Shown here: piece by piece, positions 24,943-33,683 of the stretch
Numbering within the stretch: position 1 is the stretch's first letter
Layout: every line of letters starts with the position of its first letter
Assembly (NCBI GenBank): GCA_024232965.1
Contig: JACKQF010000001.1
Span: forward strand, 186,001-250,000
Length of the DNA: 64,000 nucleotides
DNA from: Verrucomicrobiaceae bacterium
GTDB lineage: Bacteria > Verrucomicrobiota > Verrucomicrobiia > Verrucomicrobiales > Verrucomicrobiaceae
Direction: 5' to 3'
Made by a program: the position numbers and the translations under genes
The notes under the pieces: generated by a model
What the model was told of the DNA's origin: nothing
Database searches by the model: none
What the model saw: the letters and a program-made list of their open reading frames with translations, nothing else

Positions 24943-26415
24943 ATGTTCCGAATCCCTGGTTCTCGCGGTAAAGATCTTTGTGACCCGACGCTCGGTGCTT
25001 CCCGCCGAGATATCCTGCGGGTAGGCGGGGCGTCGATGCTGGGATTAACGCTCAATAACATGATGCGCGCTCAAGCTGCGAGCAGCGCTGCGGGTGCTGG
25101 AACGGGTCGCGCTGGGTGGGGTAAGGCGAAGCATGTGCTGATGATCTACCTCCAGGGTGGGCCGAGCCATCTGGATCTTTGGGACCCGAAAGAAAATGTG
25201 CCTGACAAGGTGCGCTCTGCTTTCAAGTCGATCCCAACTAAGATCCCTGGCGTGAACTTTACGGAGATCCTGCCGCAGTTGGCGAAGGTGAATGACAAGT
25301 TCACGATGATCCGCAGCATGAGCTACACACCTGTGGGGCTCTTTAACCACACCGCTGCGATTTACCAGATCATGACGGGCTACACGACGGATAAGGTCAG
25401 CCCCTCCGGGCAATTGGAGCCGCCGAACGCGAAGGACTTCCCGAACTTTGGGTCCAACATCATTCGACTGAAGCCCCTCGAGGAGCCGATGCTACCCTTC
25501 GTGATGCTGCCACGCCCGCTCCAGGAATCCAATGTCGTCGGAAAAGGCGGCGGCGCGGGATTCTTGGGCAAGGCCTATGAGCCATACACACTCTATCCGG
25601 ACGGGGATGATCTTGATATGGGGAAAATGGATCGCATCAAGATCGACGATTTGCAGTTGCGGCCTGATCTTTTCAGCGTGCGGCTGGAACGTCGTGCAAA
25701 GCTGCGTGACGCCATCGATAGCCAAATGCCGACCATTGAGGCTGCGGTGAAGAATTTGAGCTTGGATAGCTACTACGATCAGGCGCTGAATCTGATCTCT
25801 AGCGGTCGGGCACGGGATGCGTTTGCACTCGATCGTGAGTCTCCGAAACTGCGTGATCGTTATGGCCGCAATACTTTTGGTCAGAGCTGCATGCTGGCGC
25901 GTCGCCTGCTAGAGGCCGGAACTCGCGTGGTTGAACTGATCTGGCCTAAGGTGGCCAATTCGGACAACCACTCCTGGGATCACCACGTGGGCCTTACGCA
26001 GCGCATGAAGAATCAGTCTGGCCCGATGCTGGACCAGGGCTTGAGCGCTCTCTTTGAGGATCTGGATGCGACCGGTTTGTTGGATGAGACCATCGTCGTG
26101 GCACTCGGTGAATTTGGGCGCAGCCCAGAAAAAGGCGTGTCTACCTCAGGCAATGGCAACAGCGCCGACGGTCGCGACCACTGGCCTTACTGCTACACGG
26201 CTGTCGTTGGCGGGGCCGGAATCAAACGTGGTTACGTCCACGGCAAGTCGGATGCGACGGGTTCGTCCCCTGCGGCAGATGCGGTGCATCCGACGGAATT
26301 GCTGGCGACCATTTACCATGCGCTGGGGATTGACCCCGAGACGATCGTTTACAATCATCTCAACCAGCCGCGTGAGCTGGTGAAAGCGAAGCCGGTGACC
26401 GAGCTCTTTGCGTAA
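24943..26415 (+). CDS. DUF1501 protein, sulfatase-like, with Tat-type leader
   Basis: A 490-aa exported protein typical of Planctomycetes/Verrucomicrobia. Residues 19-30 read ASRRDILRVGGAS, a twin-arginine leader followed by a hydrophobic stretch ending near AQAAS. The body has the alkaline-phosphatase/sulfatase-like fold of DUF1501: LMIYLQGGPSHLDLWDPK at the start, LIWPKVANSDNHSWDHH, and VVALGEFGRSPE near the C-terminus. The biochemical role is not established. These genes usually follow a DUF1549/DUF1553 partner, but none is here: the neighbours are an unrelated exported protein and convergent trpF. Confidence 0.9.
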   Translation: MFRIPGSRGKDLCDPTLGASRRDILRVGGASMLGLTLNNMMRAQAASSAAGAGTGRAGWGKAKHVLMIYLQGGPSHLDLWDPKENVPDKVRSAFKSIPTKIPGVNFTEILPQLAKVNDKFTMIRSMSYTPVGLFNHTAAIYQIMTGYTTDKVSPSGQLEPPNAKDFPNFGSNIIRLKPLEEPMLPFVMLPRPLQESNVVGKGGGAGFLGKAYEPYTLYPDGDDLDMGKMDRIKIDDLQLRPDLFSVRLERRAKLRDAIDSQMPTIEAAVKNLSLDSYYDQALNLISSGRARDAFALDRESPKLRDRYGRNTFGQSCMLARRLLEAGTRVVELIWPKVANSDNHSWDHHVGLTQRMKNQSGPMLDQGLSALFEDLDATGLLDETIVVALGEFGRSPEKGVSTSGNGNSADGRDHWPYCYTAVVGGAGIKRGYVHGKSDATGSSPAADAVHPTELLATIYHALGIDPETIVYNHLNQPRELVKAKPVTELFA

Positions 26416-26435
26416 AAAGCGGGTGCCTTTCAGGT

Positions 26436-27083
26436 TTAAGTGCGCCGTGCTTCAGAGATGAAGCGGCGCACTTTTTCCAGGTCCTTGATGCCGGGCGATC
26501 CCTCGACCCCGCTGGCGACATCGACCGCGGCGGGTTGCACCTGCTGGATGGCGGTGTTGACGTTGTCAGGCGTGAGGCCTCCGGAAAGCCAGATGCGCTT
26601 CAGGGGGAAGCGTTCCTTAGCCTGGAGTGCGAGATCCCATGGGAAGGTGACGCCTTCGCCGCCGTAAAGACCGGGATTGTAGGCGTCCAGAAGAATATCG
26701 GTGCAGGGGAAGGTGCCTATCTGGTCCAGGCTGGCTGCATCGCGGACCTGTAGAGCTTTGATGATTTGAAAACCGCTGTCCATCCATTCCGCGATCTCTT
26801 CTGGCGATTCATCGCCGTGGAATTGGAGGGCGTGGACGAGGCCTGCCTCGGTAATTTGACGCAGGAGATCGGCCTCTGGATTGACGAGGACGGCGATGAC
26901 GGTGGTATCTGGCTTCAGGGCTGGCACCCACTTTGCGGCTTCCTGCGGTGGGAGATAGCGCTTCGACTTGGACCAGAAGTTGATCCCGATGGCGTCCGCA
27001 CCTGCCGCGATGATTTCGCGGGCTTGATGGGCCTGGGTGATGCCGCAGATCTTGACGCTGGGGCGGTCTGGGTTAGGGAACAT
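26436..27083 (-). CDS. trpF: Phosphoribosylanthranilate isomerase
   Basis: The third step of tryptophan synthesis: an Amadori rearrangement of N-(5-phosphoribosyl)anthranilate. The 215-aa TIM barrel carries VKICGITQAHQA (catalytic Cys) near residue 8, QFHGDESPE at about 80, the catalytic Asp region LLDAYNPGLYGGEG at about 125, and the phosphate-binding WLSGGLTPDNV and VDVASGVEGSPGIKD. The start is taken at 27083 because SVKICGIT should lie close to the N-terminus. It overlaps the end of the receiver-like gene by 11 bases. No other trp gene is in the window. Confidence 0.96.
   Translation of the reverse strand: MFPNPDRPSVKICGITQAHQAREIIAAGADAIGINFWSKSKRYLPPQEAAKWVPALKPDTTVIAVLVNPEADLLRQITEAGLVHALQFHGDESPEEIAEWMDSGFQIIKALQVRDAASLDQIGTFPCTDILLDAYNPGLYGGEGVTFPWDLALQAKERFPLKRIWLSGGLTPDNVNTAIQQVQPAAVDVASGVEGSPGIKDLEKVRRFISEARRT
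26438..26476 (+). terminator. Rho-independent terminator inside the 3' end of convergent trpF
   Basis: AAGTGCGCCG-tg-CTTC, loop AGAGAT, then GAAG-CGGCGCACTT followed by TTT. The 14-bp stem has a two-base bulge and the T-run lies on the plus strand, so it should stop DUF1501 transcription. It occupies the last codons of trpF on the other strand. Confidence 0.7.
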
Positions 27084-27516
27084 CGGGAGCGAGTGAGAAT
27101 TTCGGAAAACCATTGCCACTTGGTTTCGGGGGCAAGAGGCCCTCTGTCAGTGTCAGCAGGGCGTCCAGTTTCGGCGGCATGGGGATGTGGCCGCGGACTC
27201 GGGCGTCGCGCTGGATTTGGTGGAAACGCGCTGCCTCGTCCGCACGAATGAGGAAAATGACGGGCGGAGCAGTGTGGATGCCGGGGTGGGCCAGGGGATA
27301 GGCCTTAGCGATGAGGCGATCCAGCAGATGGCCGTCCATTTCTGCCAGGGGGAGGGCAAAAAGGAACAGGCTGTAGGGGCGGCGTAGGGCCAGTTCGAAG
27401 GCATGCTCGCCATTGGGCGTGTCATCTACTTCGCAGTCGCGGAACGCCGTCAGCGCCTCCCGGAGGACACGCCGGAAGGGTAGACTTTCTTCAGCCAGAA
27501 GCACGCGGGGCAGCAT
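27073..27516 (-). CDS. Degenerate response-regulator receiver protein
   Basis: 147 aa. The N-terminal strand and acidic pair (VLLAEES, Glu9-Glu10) and the later LFLFALPLAEMDG and PPK segments follow the receiver-domain layout. The residue at the phosphoacceptor position is Ala54 instead of Asp, so ordinary phosphotransfer is unlikely. A C-terminal extension of about 25 residues is low-complexity. It is probably translated just ahead of trpF, whose start it overlaps. No sensor kinase is near. A phosphorylation-independent binding module is the best guess. Confidence 0.7.
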   Translation of the reverse strand: MLPRVLLAEESLPFRRVLREALTAFRDCEVDDTPNGEHAFELALRRPYSLFLFALPLAEMDGHLLDRLIAKAYPLAHPGIHTAPPVIFLIRADEAARFHQIQRDARVRGHIPMPPKLDALLTLTEGLLPPKPSGNGFPKFSLAPDVP

Positions 27517-27716
27517 TGGGCATGAAGTCACCAAATGACGGAAATGCGAACTGAAACTTCATTTGCCGGCGGCAAAAGATGCCAGGTCAATGAGAAATGG
27601 CGGAAGGCTAGGGCTTGATTCGGGCTGGATTTGACGCACTTTGAGCGCCCTTTCCCTCGGATAAACCGTCGGGGGAAGGCCTGTGCCACACCAACCCCGC
27701 ATGAATATTTAATCCG

Positions 27717-30293
27717 ATGAGTTTGCCAGAAATCGCTGGGCATGAATTGCGTGAGCTGATCGGTACCGGTAACTGCGGAGCAGTCTATCGTGGAACAACG
27801 GCAGCGGGTAAAGGATGCGCCATTAAGGTTCTCAGTTCCATGGCCATCAATCGCAAGGAGTTGGGCATGGTGATGGAGAAGTTGCTGCGAATGCCGCACC
27901 ACCAGGGTGTCTTGCCGCTGGAAGCGGGTGGCTTGGATCGCAGTCCCTATCATTGGGTCATGCCGCTGGTCGGTAGTGCCGTCAAAGACGGTCAAGGCCG
28001 CAGCCAGTGGCGCGCCTTGACTCTGGAGGACACGTTCATGTCCCGCGTCCCGTCCGACAAGGGTTGGGAGATGATCTATGAAATGGCGGATGCGCTAGCT
28101 TGGCTGCATCGCCACTCGATTCCGCACGGGAACTTGCGCGCCTCGAATGTTTTGGTGGAGTCCGATGGTTCTATCCGCATCACCGACATGGCACAGGGCT
28201 GGGTGGGCGGTACTTATAATTTGGTGCCGACCGATCACGCTATCTATCTGCACCCAGATCAGATGGAAAATCCCGGCGCTGTCTTTGCTGGATATGGTCC
28301 TAGCTGGGACGTGTACAGCTTTGGCGTGTTGGCCTATCGACTCCTGACTGGACGTCTGCCTCGCGCAGAGTCTGCCTGGGCCGACCAGGTAAAGCAAATG
28401 CAAGCTCGCTCCGCCTCAGGCCTAGCATCACAAATCGACAGCAACGCGTTGATGGATGCTGTGCGCGCCCAGCCCCAGGTCGTGTGGCCGACTGCGGCGG
28501 CGACGAAGTGGGAGCAGCGCCGCATGGATGTCATATCCAAGGCGCTTGACCTGGATGAAAACAACCGCTGGCGCGACATGCGCGAGGTGATCCGCGAGTT
28601 TGAGATCATGGACGCAGACTACCTGCTCGAAAGCGCGCAGGAGGCCACGGTGCAGGAGCGTCTGCGCCAGCGGGCAAAGGTCCGGACGCTGACCCTGATC
28701 GCAACCGCTCTGCTGGCAACTCTGTCTGCCGCGACAATGTACGCCTTTTTCACTTGGCGTCGGGCGGTTGGCGCTGAGCGCACTATCGCTGAAAATGCGG
28801 CGGGCTATCAGACGGAGATTGCGACCCGCGAAACGAAGATCGCAGATCTTTCGCAGCAGCGCGATCTCGCGCAGCAACTGAAAGTGGCCGCAGACACCAA
28901 CCTCCAGCACTCGCAGTTGGCCGTGGATCAATTCCTCACCCAATTGCTGCAAACACCCACGGGCAATGATCTGGAGGTGGAGTTTTCCCGCAACCAATTG
29001 GACGACGCCTTGAAGTTCTGCATGCAGAATGTCGAGGGATTGGAAAACGCACCAGATTTGCTGGTCGAACGCGCTCGCACTTATGGGAACATTGGTCAGA
29101 TCCATCTGCGTCTGCACGAGGATGTCAAAGCGCGGGAGTATCTGGAAAAAGCGCGCATCGCCTGCGAGCAGCTAATTGCCAAATCCCGTGATGGCGATGC
29201 CACTGCGTTGCACCACCAATGGCTGGGGCGGTACAATTTGCTCCTGTCGGACATCAGCGGTCGTGCGGGCGAGACTGCGGCTTCTAAGGATCTCTTGAAG
29301 GCTGCGACGACGCACCTACAGGAAGGTTTGGCCGCGGATCCGAAGAACCGGCTTGCTCGGCTGGAGTGTGCTCGTTCATGGATGGAGTATGGGTCGAGGT
29401 GTCTGGATAGCGGAGAGCTTGCCGAGGCGGAATCTGCCCTGCAAAAGGTGCCAGAGGTGATGGATGAAAAGATTATCGGTGCCCCTTTGTCGCTAGATGA
29501 GAGGTTCATGCTCGCTCGTGCTTGCTTCAATCGCGGACGCGCAGCTCGCGACCAGAATAAGACGGAGGAAGCGCTGACCACGCTGATCGATGCCGTTCAA
29601 GAAATGGGCGAGGTGGTCACTGGCTCGTCCCCACGCAATCAAGATCAGGCGCTGCTTTTGGCGCAGGCCTATACCGAGCTTGCAGAGTTGGTCGGGCGCC
29701 ATTTCAACGCGGAAGATGCGATCGAAGCGCACAATCAGGCCCTGCCGATTCTCCTTGAACTCAATCGACTGCACCCCGAGTGGCCCGAGGTGAAGTACTG
29801 TCTGGCTCGTAATTACGGAGCTCTTTCCGCCCTGATTCGCGATGGCGGCGACTCCTCCGAGGCGATGAAGAAGAAGCAGGATGCGATCGAACTGATGAAC
29901 GAGATTCTGGCGGATAACAAAGACAATGCCAGGTACGCCTTTCAGTTGGCGGTGTTGCGCGGCGAGTATGCAGAGATGCTGCTGGACATGCGCAAGAGTC
30001 GGGATGCCGTGCCGATCGTGAAGCAGTCGGTGGAGGCTATTCAGGGCGTGCTGGGTAAGTTGGGTGAGTCCGCACCGATGACCCCTCAAAAGCAGCGCTG
30101 GCAGATCGAGTTGGCCCATTTTCTGGGGGTGCAAGGCCATGCGATGCAGGAGAACGGGCAAAAGGACGTGGCCCGCACGAGCTTCGAGGGCGCTGCAAAG
30201 GTATGGGATTCCCTGGCCGCTGCTGGTGTGAAGGATGAGGCGGTCGGCCAAGGTCAGGCCTGGGTGCAGAGCCGTTTGGACAAGCTGAAATGA
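27717..30293 (+). CDS. Membrane-anchored kinase-like (probable pseudokinase) protein with TPR repeats
   Basis: 858 aa. An N-terminal Ser/Thr-kinase fold (residues 5-290) keeps the glycine loop GTGNCGAVYRG, the ATP Lys37 (CAIKVL) and a metal Asp157 (ITDMAQG). The catalytic loop, however, reads HGNLRASNV: the catalytic Asp of HRD is Asn139, so phosphotransfer is doubtful. One membrane segment (about 321-347) follows, then a Gln-rich coiled coil (about 350-400) and a C-terminal helical TPR array (about 420-850) placed outside the cytoplasm. PVC genomes contain many kinase-TM-TPR proteins. The stop overlaps the start of sufE by four bases. Confidence 0.88.
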   Translation: MSLPEIAGHELRELIGTGNCGAVYRGTTAAGKGCAIKVLSSMAINRKELGMVMEKLLRMPHHQGVLPLEAGGLDRSPYHWVMPLVGSAVKDGQGRSQWRALTLEDTFMSRVPSDKGWEMIYEMADALAWLHRHSIPHGNLRASNVLVESDGSIRITDMAQGWVGGTYNLVPTDHAIYLHPDQMENPGAVFAGYGPSWDVYSFGVLAYRLLTGRLPRAESAWADQVKQMQARSASGLASQIDSNALMDAVRAQPQVVWPTAAATKWEQRRMDVISKALDLDENNRWRDMREVIREFEIMDADYLLESAQEATVQERLRQRAKVRTLTLIATALLATLSAATMYAFFTWRRAVGAERTIAENAAGYQTEIATRETKIADLSQQRDLAQQLKVAADTNLQHSQLAVDQFLTQLLQTPTGNDLEVEFSRNQLDDALKFCMQNVEGLENAPDLLVERARTYGNIGQIHLRLHEDVKAREYLEKARIACEQLIAKSRDGDATALHHQWLGRYNLLLSDISGRAGETAASKDLLKAATTHLQEGLAADPKNRLARLECARSWMEYGSRCLDSGELAEAESALQKVPEVMDEKIIGAPLSLDERFMLARACFNRGRAARDQNKTEEALTTLIDAVQEMGEVVTGSSPRNQDQALLLAQAYTELAELVGRHFNAEDAIEAHNQALPILLELNRLHPEWPEVKYCLARNYGALSALIRDGGDSSEAMKKKQDAIELMNEILADNKDNARYAFQLAVLRGEYAEMLLDMRKSRDAVPIVKQSVEAIQGVLGKLGESAPMTPQKQRWQIELAHFLGVQGHAMQENGQKDVARTSFEGAAKVWDSLAAAGVKDEAVGQGQAWVQSRLDKLK

Positions 30294-30694
30294 CGCTGGC
30301 AGAGAAACAGAACGAGCTCATAGATGATCTGAACTTCATCGATGATCCCCAAGAGCGGCTCTCCGTGGTCGTGTCTCGAGGTGCCAAACATCAGCTAGAG
30401 CCCCAGCAGAAGACGGAGGAGAATCTGGTGCGCGGTTGCGTCTCGCGCGTCTGGGTCATCGGCACGGCACAAGGAGAGGGGTTGGTCTTTCGCTGCGATG
30501 CCGAGTCCCCGATGGTCAAGGGGCTTGCCGCCCTGTTATGCGATCTATACAGCGGCGCGAGCCCTGAGGATGTGGTTGCTGTAGAGCCGAGACTTTGGTC
30601 TGGCTGCGGTTTTGATAAGATGCTCTCTCCAACGCGCCTGAATGGGCTCGCAGCACTCAGGGCAAAAATCCAAACCATCGCAGCGGCGAAGTAG
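30290..30694 (+). CDS. sufE: SufE-family cysteine desulfurase activator
   Basis: A 134-aa cytoplasmic protein that accepts sulfur from SufS/CsdA for iron-sulfur cluster assembly. The acceptor Cys50 lies in LVRGCVSRVW, in the family position. The start NELIDDLNFIDDPQERL and the helix LAALLCDLYSGASPEDV also match. It overlaps the pseudokinase gene by four bases, so its expression is tied to it. No sufS, sufB or sufC gene is in the window. Confidence 0.93.
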   Translation: MTLAEKQNELIDDLNFIDDPQERLSVVVSRGAKHQLEPQQKTEENLVRGCVSRVWVIGTAQGEGLVFRCDAESPMVKGLAALLCDLYSGASPEDVVAVEPRLWSGCGFDKMLSPTRLNGLAALRAKIQTIAAAK

Positions 30695-30772
30695 TGGTCC
30701 GTTGAGTGTCGCGACTTCAGGGGGCGCTGACTCTTGGTTGCATCCGGCTTGATTCTGCTTTGCATAAGCCCG

Positions 30773-31579
30773 TTGAAAACCGCCTGCGTCATCGCTGTCA
30801 TCGCTCTCCACTTTGTTCCGAGTTCGTCGCTCGCGAATGATGGAGGGCCAGGGGCATTCAATCCGGAGCGGCGCACGATTTTTACCTGCTTGTCGTGGGA
30901 TGAGGCCATTCCGCGCCTTTACTTCCGAACCCTTCATCACTGGACCGAGCACCGCAGCGAGCCCGCCGAGGCCCGACGTGGCGCGCTGGTGGTCGTCGCG
31001 GAAAAAGGCGATGCTCCCAATACCGTGCGATCCACTGCGCATGGCTACTTGGGGCCGCAGGTCATCGAGTTCTTTGCGGTGGCTCCACCGAATGTCGCGG
31101 TTGAGGAAGACTTCCACATCGAGCCCATCGCGCGGGCGACCATTCCCTTTGCGGCGACGCGTTGCCTATTTCTCTTCTTCAAACAAACGCCGCCCCCGAA
31201 TGAGCCCAACCTGCGCTATCGCGTGCAAACCCTTGAGGACAGTCTGCTGGACCTGCCGCAGGGCTCCTACCTTGTTTTCAATGCCACTCGGCGGAACCTG
31301 ATCGGTGCGTATGATGAGACTCGCTTTGACGTGCCCGCTGGCAATCGTGTGCTACTGCGGCCCGATATCACGGACGGCGGCAATGGGGCTTGGCGTTTTT
31401 GGGATGCGGCCGAAGCCAAAAAGCCGATCCACAGTTCCATGTGGCGGCATCGCGCTGCTGGGCGCTTCATTTTGTTCATCAACTCCGATCCAGAGCACCC
31501 TGCGGGGCTGAAGGTAAAGGCCATCCCGGAATTTGGTCAGCCCCCTTTGCCTGACCGAGATCCACCGGCCTTGCCTTGA
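30773..31579 (+). CDS. Exported protein of unknown function
   Basis: About 268 aa from a TTG start at 30773, chosen because it begins a good signal peptide (MKTACVIAVIALHFVPSSSL, cut near LAN). A TTG at 30734 gives a longer, less hydrophobic start. The mature part is beta-rich with segments CLSWDEAIPRLYFRT, GYLGPQVIEFFAVAPP, DLPQGSYLVFNATRRNL, and ends in a Pro-rich tail. It looks like a small beta-sandwich envelope protein; no family is recognised. It stands between sufE and argH. Confidence 0.65.
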   Translation: MKTACVIAVIALHFVPSSSLANDGGPGAFNPERRTIFTCLSWDEAIPRLYFRTLHHWTEHRSEPAEARRGALVVVAEKGDAPNTVRSTAHGYLGPQVIEFFAVAPPNVAVEEDFHIEPIARATIPFAATRCLFLFFKQTPPPNEPNLRYRVQTLEDSLLDLPQGSYLVFNATRRNLIGAYDETRFDVPAGNRVLLRPDITDGGNGAWRFWDAAEAKKPIHSSMWRHRAAGRFILFINSDPEHPAGLKVKAIPEFGQPPLPDRDPPALP

Positions 31580-31666
31580 ATTGCAGCCGGATGTTGCGCC
31601 GTCGGCGAATGCAGCTAGTTTGGCGGCCCTCGGTGCCAAACAGTGCAGGGGACAGATACTTCGACT

Positions 31667-33043
31667 ATGTGGAAAGGACGCTTCGAAAAAGAGACCAGTA
31701 AGCTTGTGCAAGCCTACGGCGAGTCCGTGTCATTTGACTGGCGGTTGTTCGCACAGGATGTGCGCGGATCCATCGCTCATGCACGCGGCCTAGAGCGTGC
31801 GGGCATATTGACCAGCGATGAGCGTGCCCAGATCGAAAAGGGTCTGGAGGAGATCCGGCACGAGATCGCTCGTGGTGATTTTGAATTTAAAAGTGCGCTG
31901 GAAGACGTGCACATGAACATTGAGGCAGAGCTAACCCGCCGGATTGGTCCTGCGGGGGCAAAACTCCACACTGCCCGCAGTCGCAATGATCAGGTGGCGA
32001 CGGATGTGCGTCTTTATTGCCGAGATTCCGTCGATCAGTTGCATGTTCGCATCCGCGATCTCCAGCGCGCCTTGGTCGAGGCCTCGGAGCGGGCCGAAGG
32101 TGCCGTGGTGCCCGGCTATACTCACCTCCAGCGTGGGCAGCCCGTGTTGTTTGCCCATCATTTGCTGGCCTATGTGGAGATGCTGGATCGCGATGCGGCA
32201 CGTCTCATGGATGCCCGCAAGCGCATCGACGTCATGCCGCTCGGGTCCGGTGCTCTGGCGGGTTCAACGATTATCCTGGATCGGGAAAAAGTCGCCGCGG
32301 ATCTTGGCTTTTCGGGCGTGACCCAGAACAGCATGGACGCGGTCAGCGATCGTGATTTTGTCGCTGAGGTGCTCTTCACCATCGCGCTTTGTGGGGTGCA
32401 TCTATCGCGTTTGAGCGAGGACGTCATCCTCTGGTGCAGCAGCGAATTTGGTTTTGTGACCCTGAGCGATGCCCACACCACGGGTTCCAGCCTGATGCCG
32501 CAGAAGAAGAATCCAGATGTGGCGGAGCTCACCCGTGGCAAGACCGGGAGGCTGATTGGAAATCTCGTGACCTTGCTGACGATCCTCAAAGGCCTGCCGA
32601 TGACCTACAATCGTGACATGCAGGAAGACAAGGAGCCGCTCTTTGATTCCATCGATACGCTGGATGCTGCGCTAGAAGTCTTTGCGGAGATGATGGCCGG
32701 CATGGAGGTGCGTAAAGAGCGGACCGCCGCAGCCACGGCAGACCCAATGCTGCTGGCCACCGATCTGGCGGACTACTTGGTCAATCACGCCGTTCCTTTC
32801 CGTCAGGCCCATGAAGTCATCGGCAAGTTGGTCGCCTTCTCCCTCTCTGAAAAACGCGGCTTTGCCGATCTGACTCTGGCGGAGTATCAGCAATTCTCCA
32901 CCGCCTTTGAGTCGGATGTCTTTGATTGCCTGCACGTCGAGACCGCCCTCGCAGCCCGCAAGGCTACAGGAGCTCCATCTCCCAAGAATATCGCTGCCCA
33001 GCTCAATCGCTGGAGGGATGAACTCAGCAGCGCGAAGGTCTGA
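31667..33043 (+). CDS. argH: Argininosuccinate lyase
   Basis: The last step of arginine synthesis: cleavage of argininosuccinate to arginine and fumarate. The 458-aa member of the fumarase/aspartase superfamily has the start WKGRFEKETSKLVQAYGESV, TARSRNDQVATD, VPGYTHLQRGQPVLFAHHL (catalytic His) and the signature GSSLMPQKKNPD. ATG at 31667 gives the family start. It leads a compact set with the Nudix gene (3 bp) and tatC (22 bp). Confidence 0.97.
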   Translation: MWKGRFEKETSKLVQAYGESVSFDWRLFAQDVRGSIAHARGLERAGILTSDERAQIEKGLEEIRHEIARGDFEFKSALEDVHMNIEAELTRRIGPAGAKLHTARSRNDQVATDVRLYCRDSVDQLHVRIRDLQRALVEASERAEGAVVPGYTHLQRGQPVLFAHHLLAYVEMLDRDAARLMDARKRIDVMPLGSGALAGSTIILDREKVAADLGFSGVTQNSMDAVSDRDFVAEVLFTIALCGVHLSRLSEDVILWCSSEFGFVTLSDAHTTGSSLMPQKKNPDVAELTRGKTGRLIGNLVTLLTILKGLPMTYNRDMQEDKEPLFDSIDTLDAALEVFAEMMAGMEVRKERTAAATADPMLLATDLADYLVNHAVPFRQAHEVIGKLVAFSLSEKRGFADLTLAEYQQFSTAFESDVFDCLHVETALAARKATGAPSPKNIAAQLNRWRDELSSAKV

Positions 33044-33046
33044 TCC

Positions 33047-33661
33047 ATGGAGTGGCCTGAATTTGAACTCTTTGAGGTGCGCGATGGGGATGGCTGGAAA
33101 AAGCTGTCCTCCAAGGAAGTGTATGCGGACCCCTACATTCAAATTGAGCGCGCCGACTATCAGACGCCCAATCGGCAGGAAAAACCGGTGACCTGGACCG
33201 TGGCCCATCGCAAATGTGCCGTGGCCGTTATTCCGGTGCTGGAGGACGGTCGCTTTGTGCTGATCTCCCAGGAGCGACTCCCGGTGCAGCAGATTCTCTG
33301 GGAATTTCCTGCTGGCCAGATCGATGAGCCTGCTGGCCATCTGAGTTGCCAGAGCATCGCCGAAACCGCCGTCCGGGAGCTTCGCGAGGAGACCGGGTGC
33401 GAAATTGATCCAGAGCGGGGCACACTTGATTCACTCGGTTGGTTTTTCCCTTCGCAAGGTTTTACCGACGAGCACGTTTATCTCTTCAGAGCGCAACCCG
33501 TGTGCGTCGTCAGCCGTCCGGAATCGGATGGAAGCGAGTACATCAGCGCCGTGCGGTTTGTTAGTGCAGAGGAATTACGTCGGATGATCGCTGACAATGA
33601 GATCACCAACGCCCTGACACTGGCTCTCTACGCGCGGATGGCGGCCAAGGGATGGATCTGA
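33047..33661 (+). CDS. Nudix hydrolase, ADP-ribose pyrophosphatase-like
   Basis: A 204-aa hydrolase of nucleoside diphosphate-linked compounds. The leading strands (KCAVAVIPVLEDGRFVLISQ, LPVQQILWEFPAGQIDE) and the later FFPSQGFTDEHVYLF match ADP-ribose pyrophosphatases. The Nudix box is AETAVRELREETGCEI, with the metal-binding RELREETG intact, but six residues are inserted between the PAGQIDE strand and the helix. It starts 3 bp after argH, so it is co-translated. Its connection to arginine synthesis is unknown. Confidence 0.88.
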   Translation: MEWPEFELFEVRDGDGWKKLSSKEVYADPYIQIERADYQTPNRQEKPVTWTVAHRKCAVAVIPVLEDGRFVLISQERLPVQQILWEFPAGQIDEPAGHLSCQSIAETAVRELREETGCEIDPERGTLDSLGWFFPSQGFTDEHVYLFRAQPVCVVSRPESDGSEYISAVRFVSAEELRRMIADNEITNALTLALYARMAAKGWI

Positions 33662-33683
33662 AGCCCTCTATGTAATTACGACC

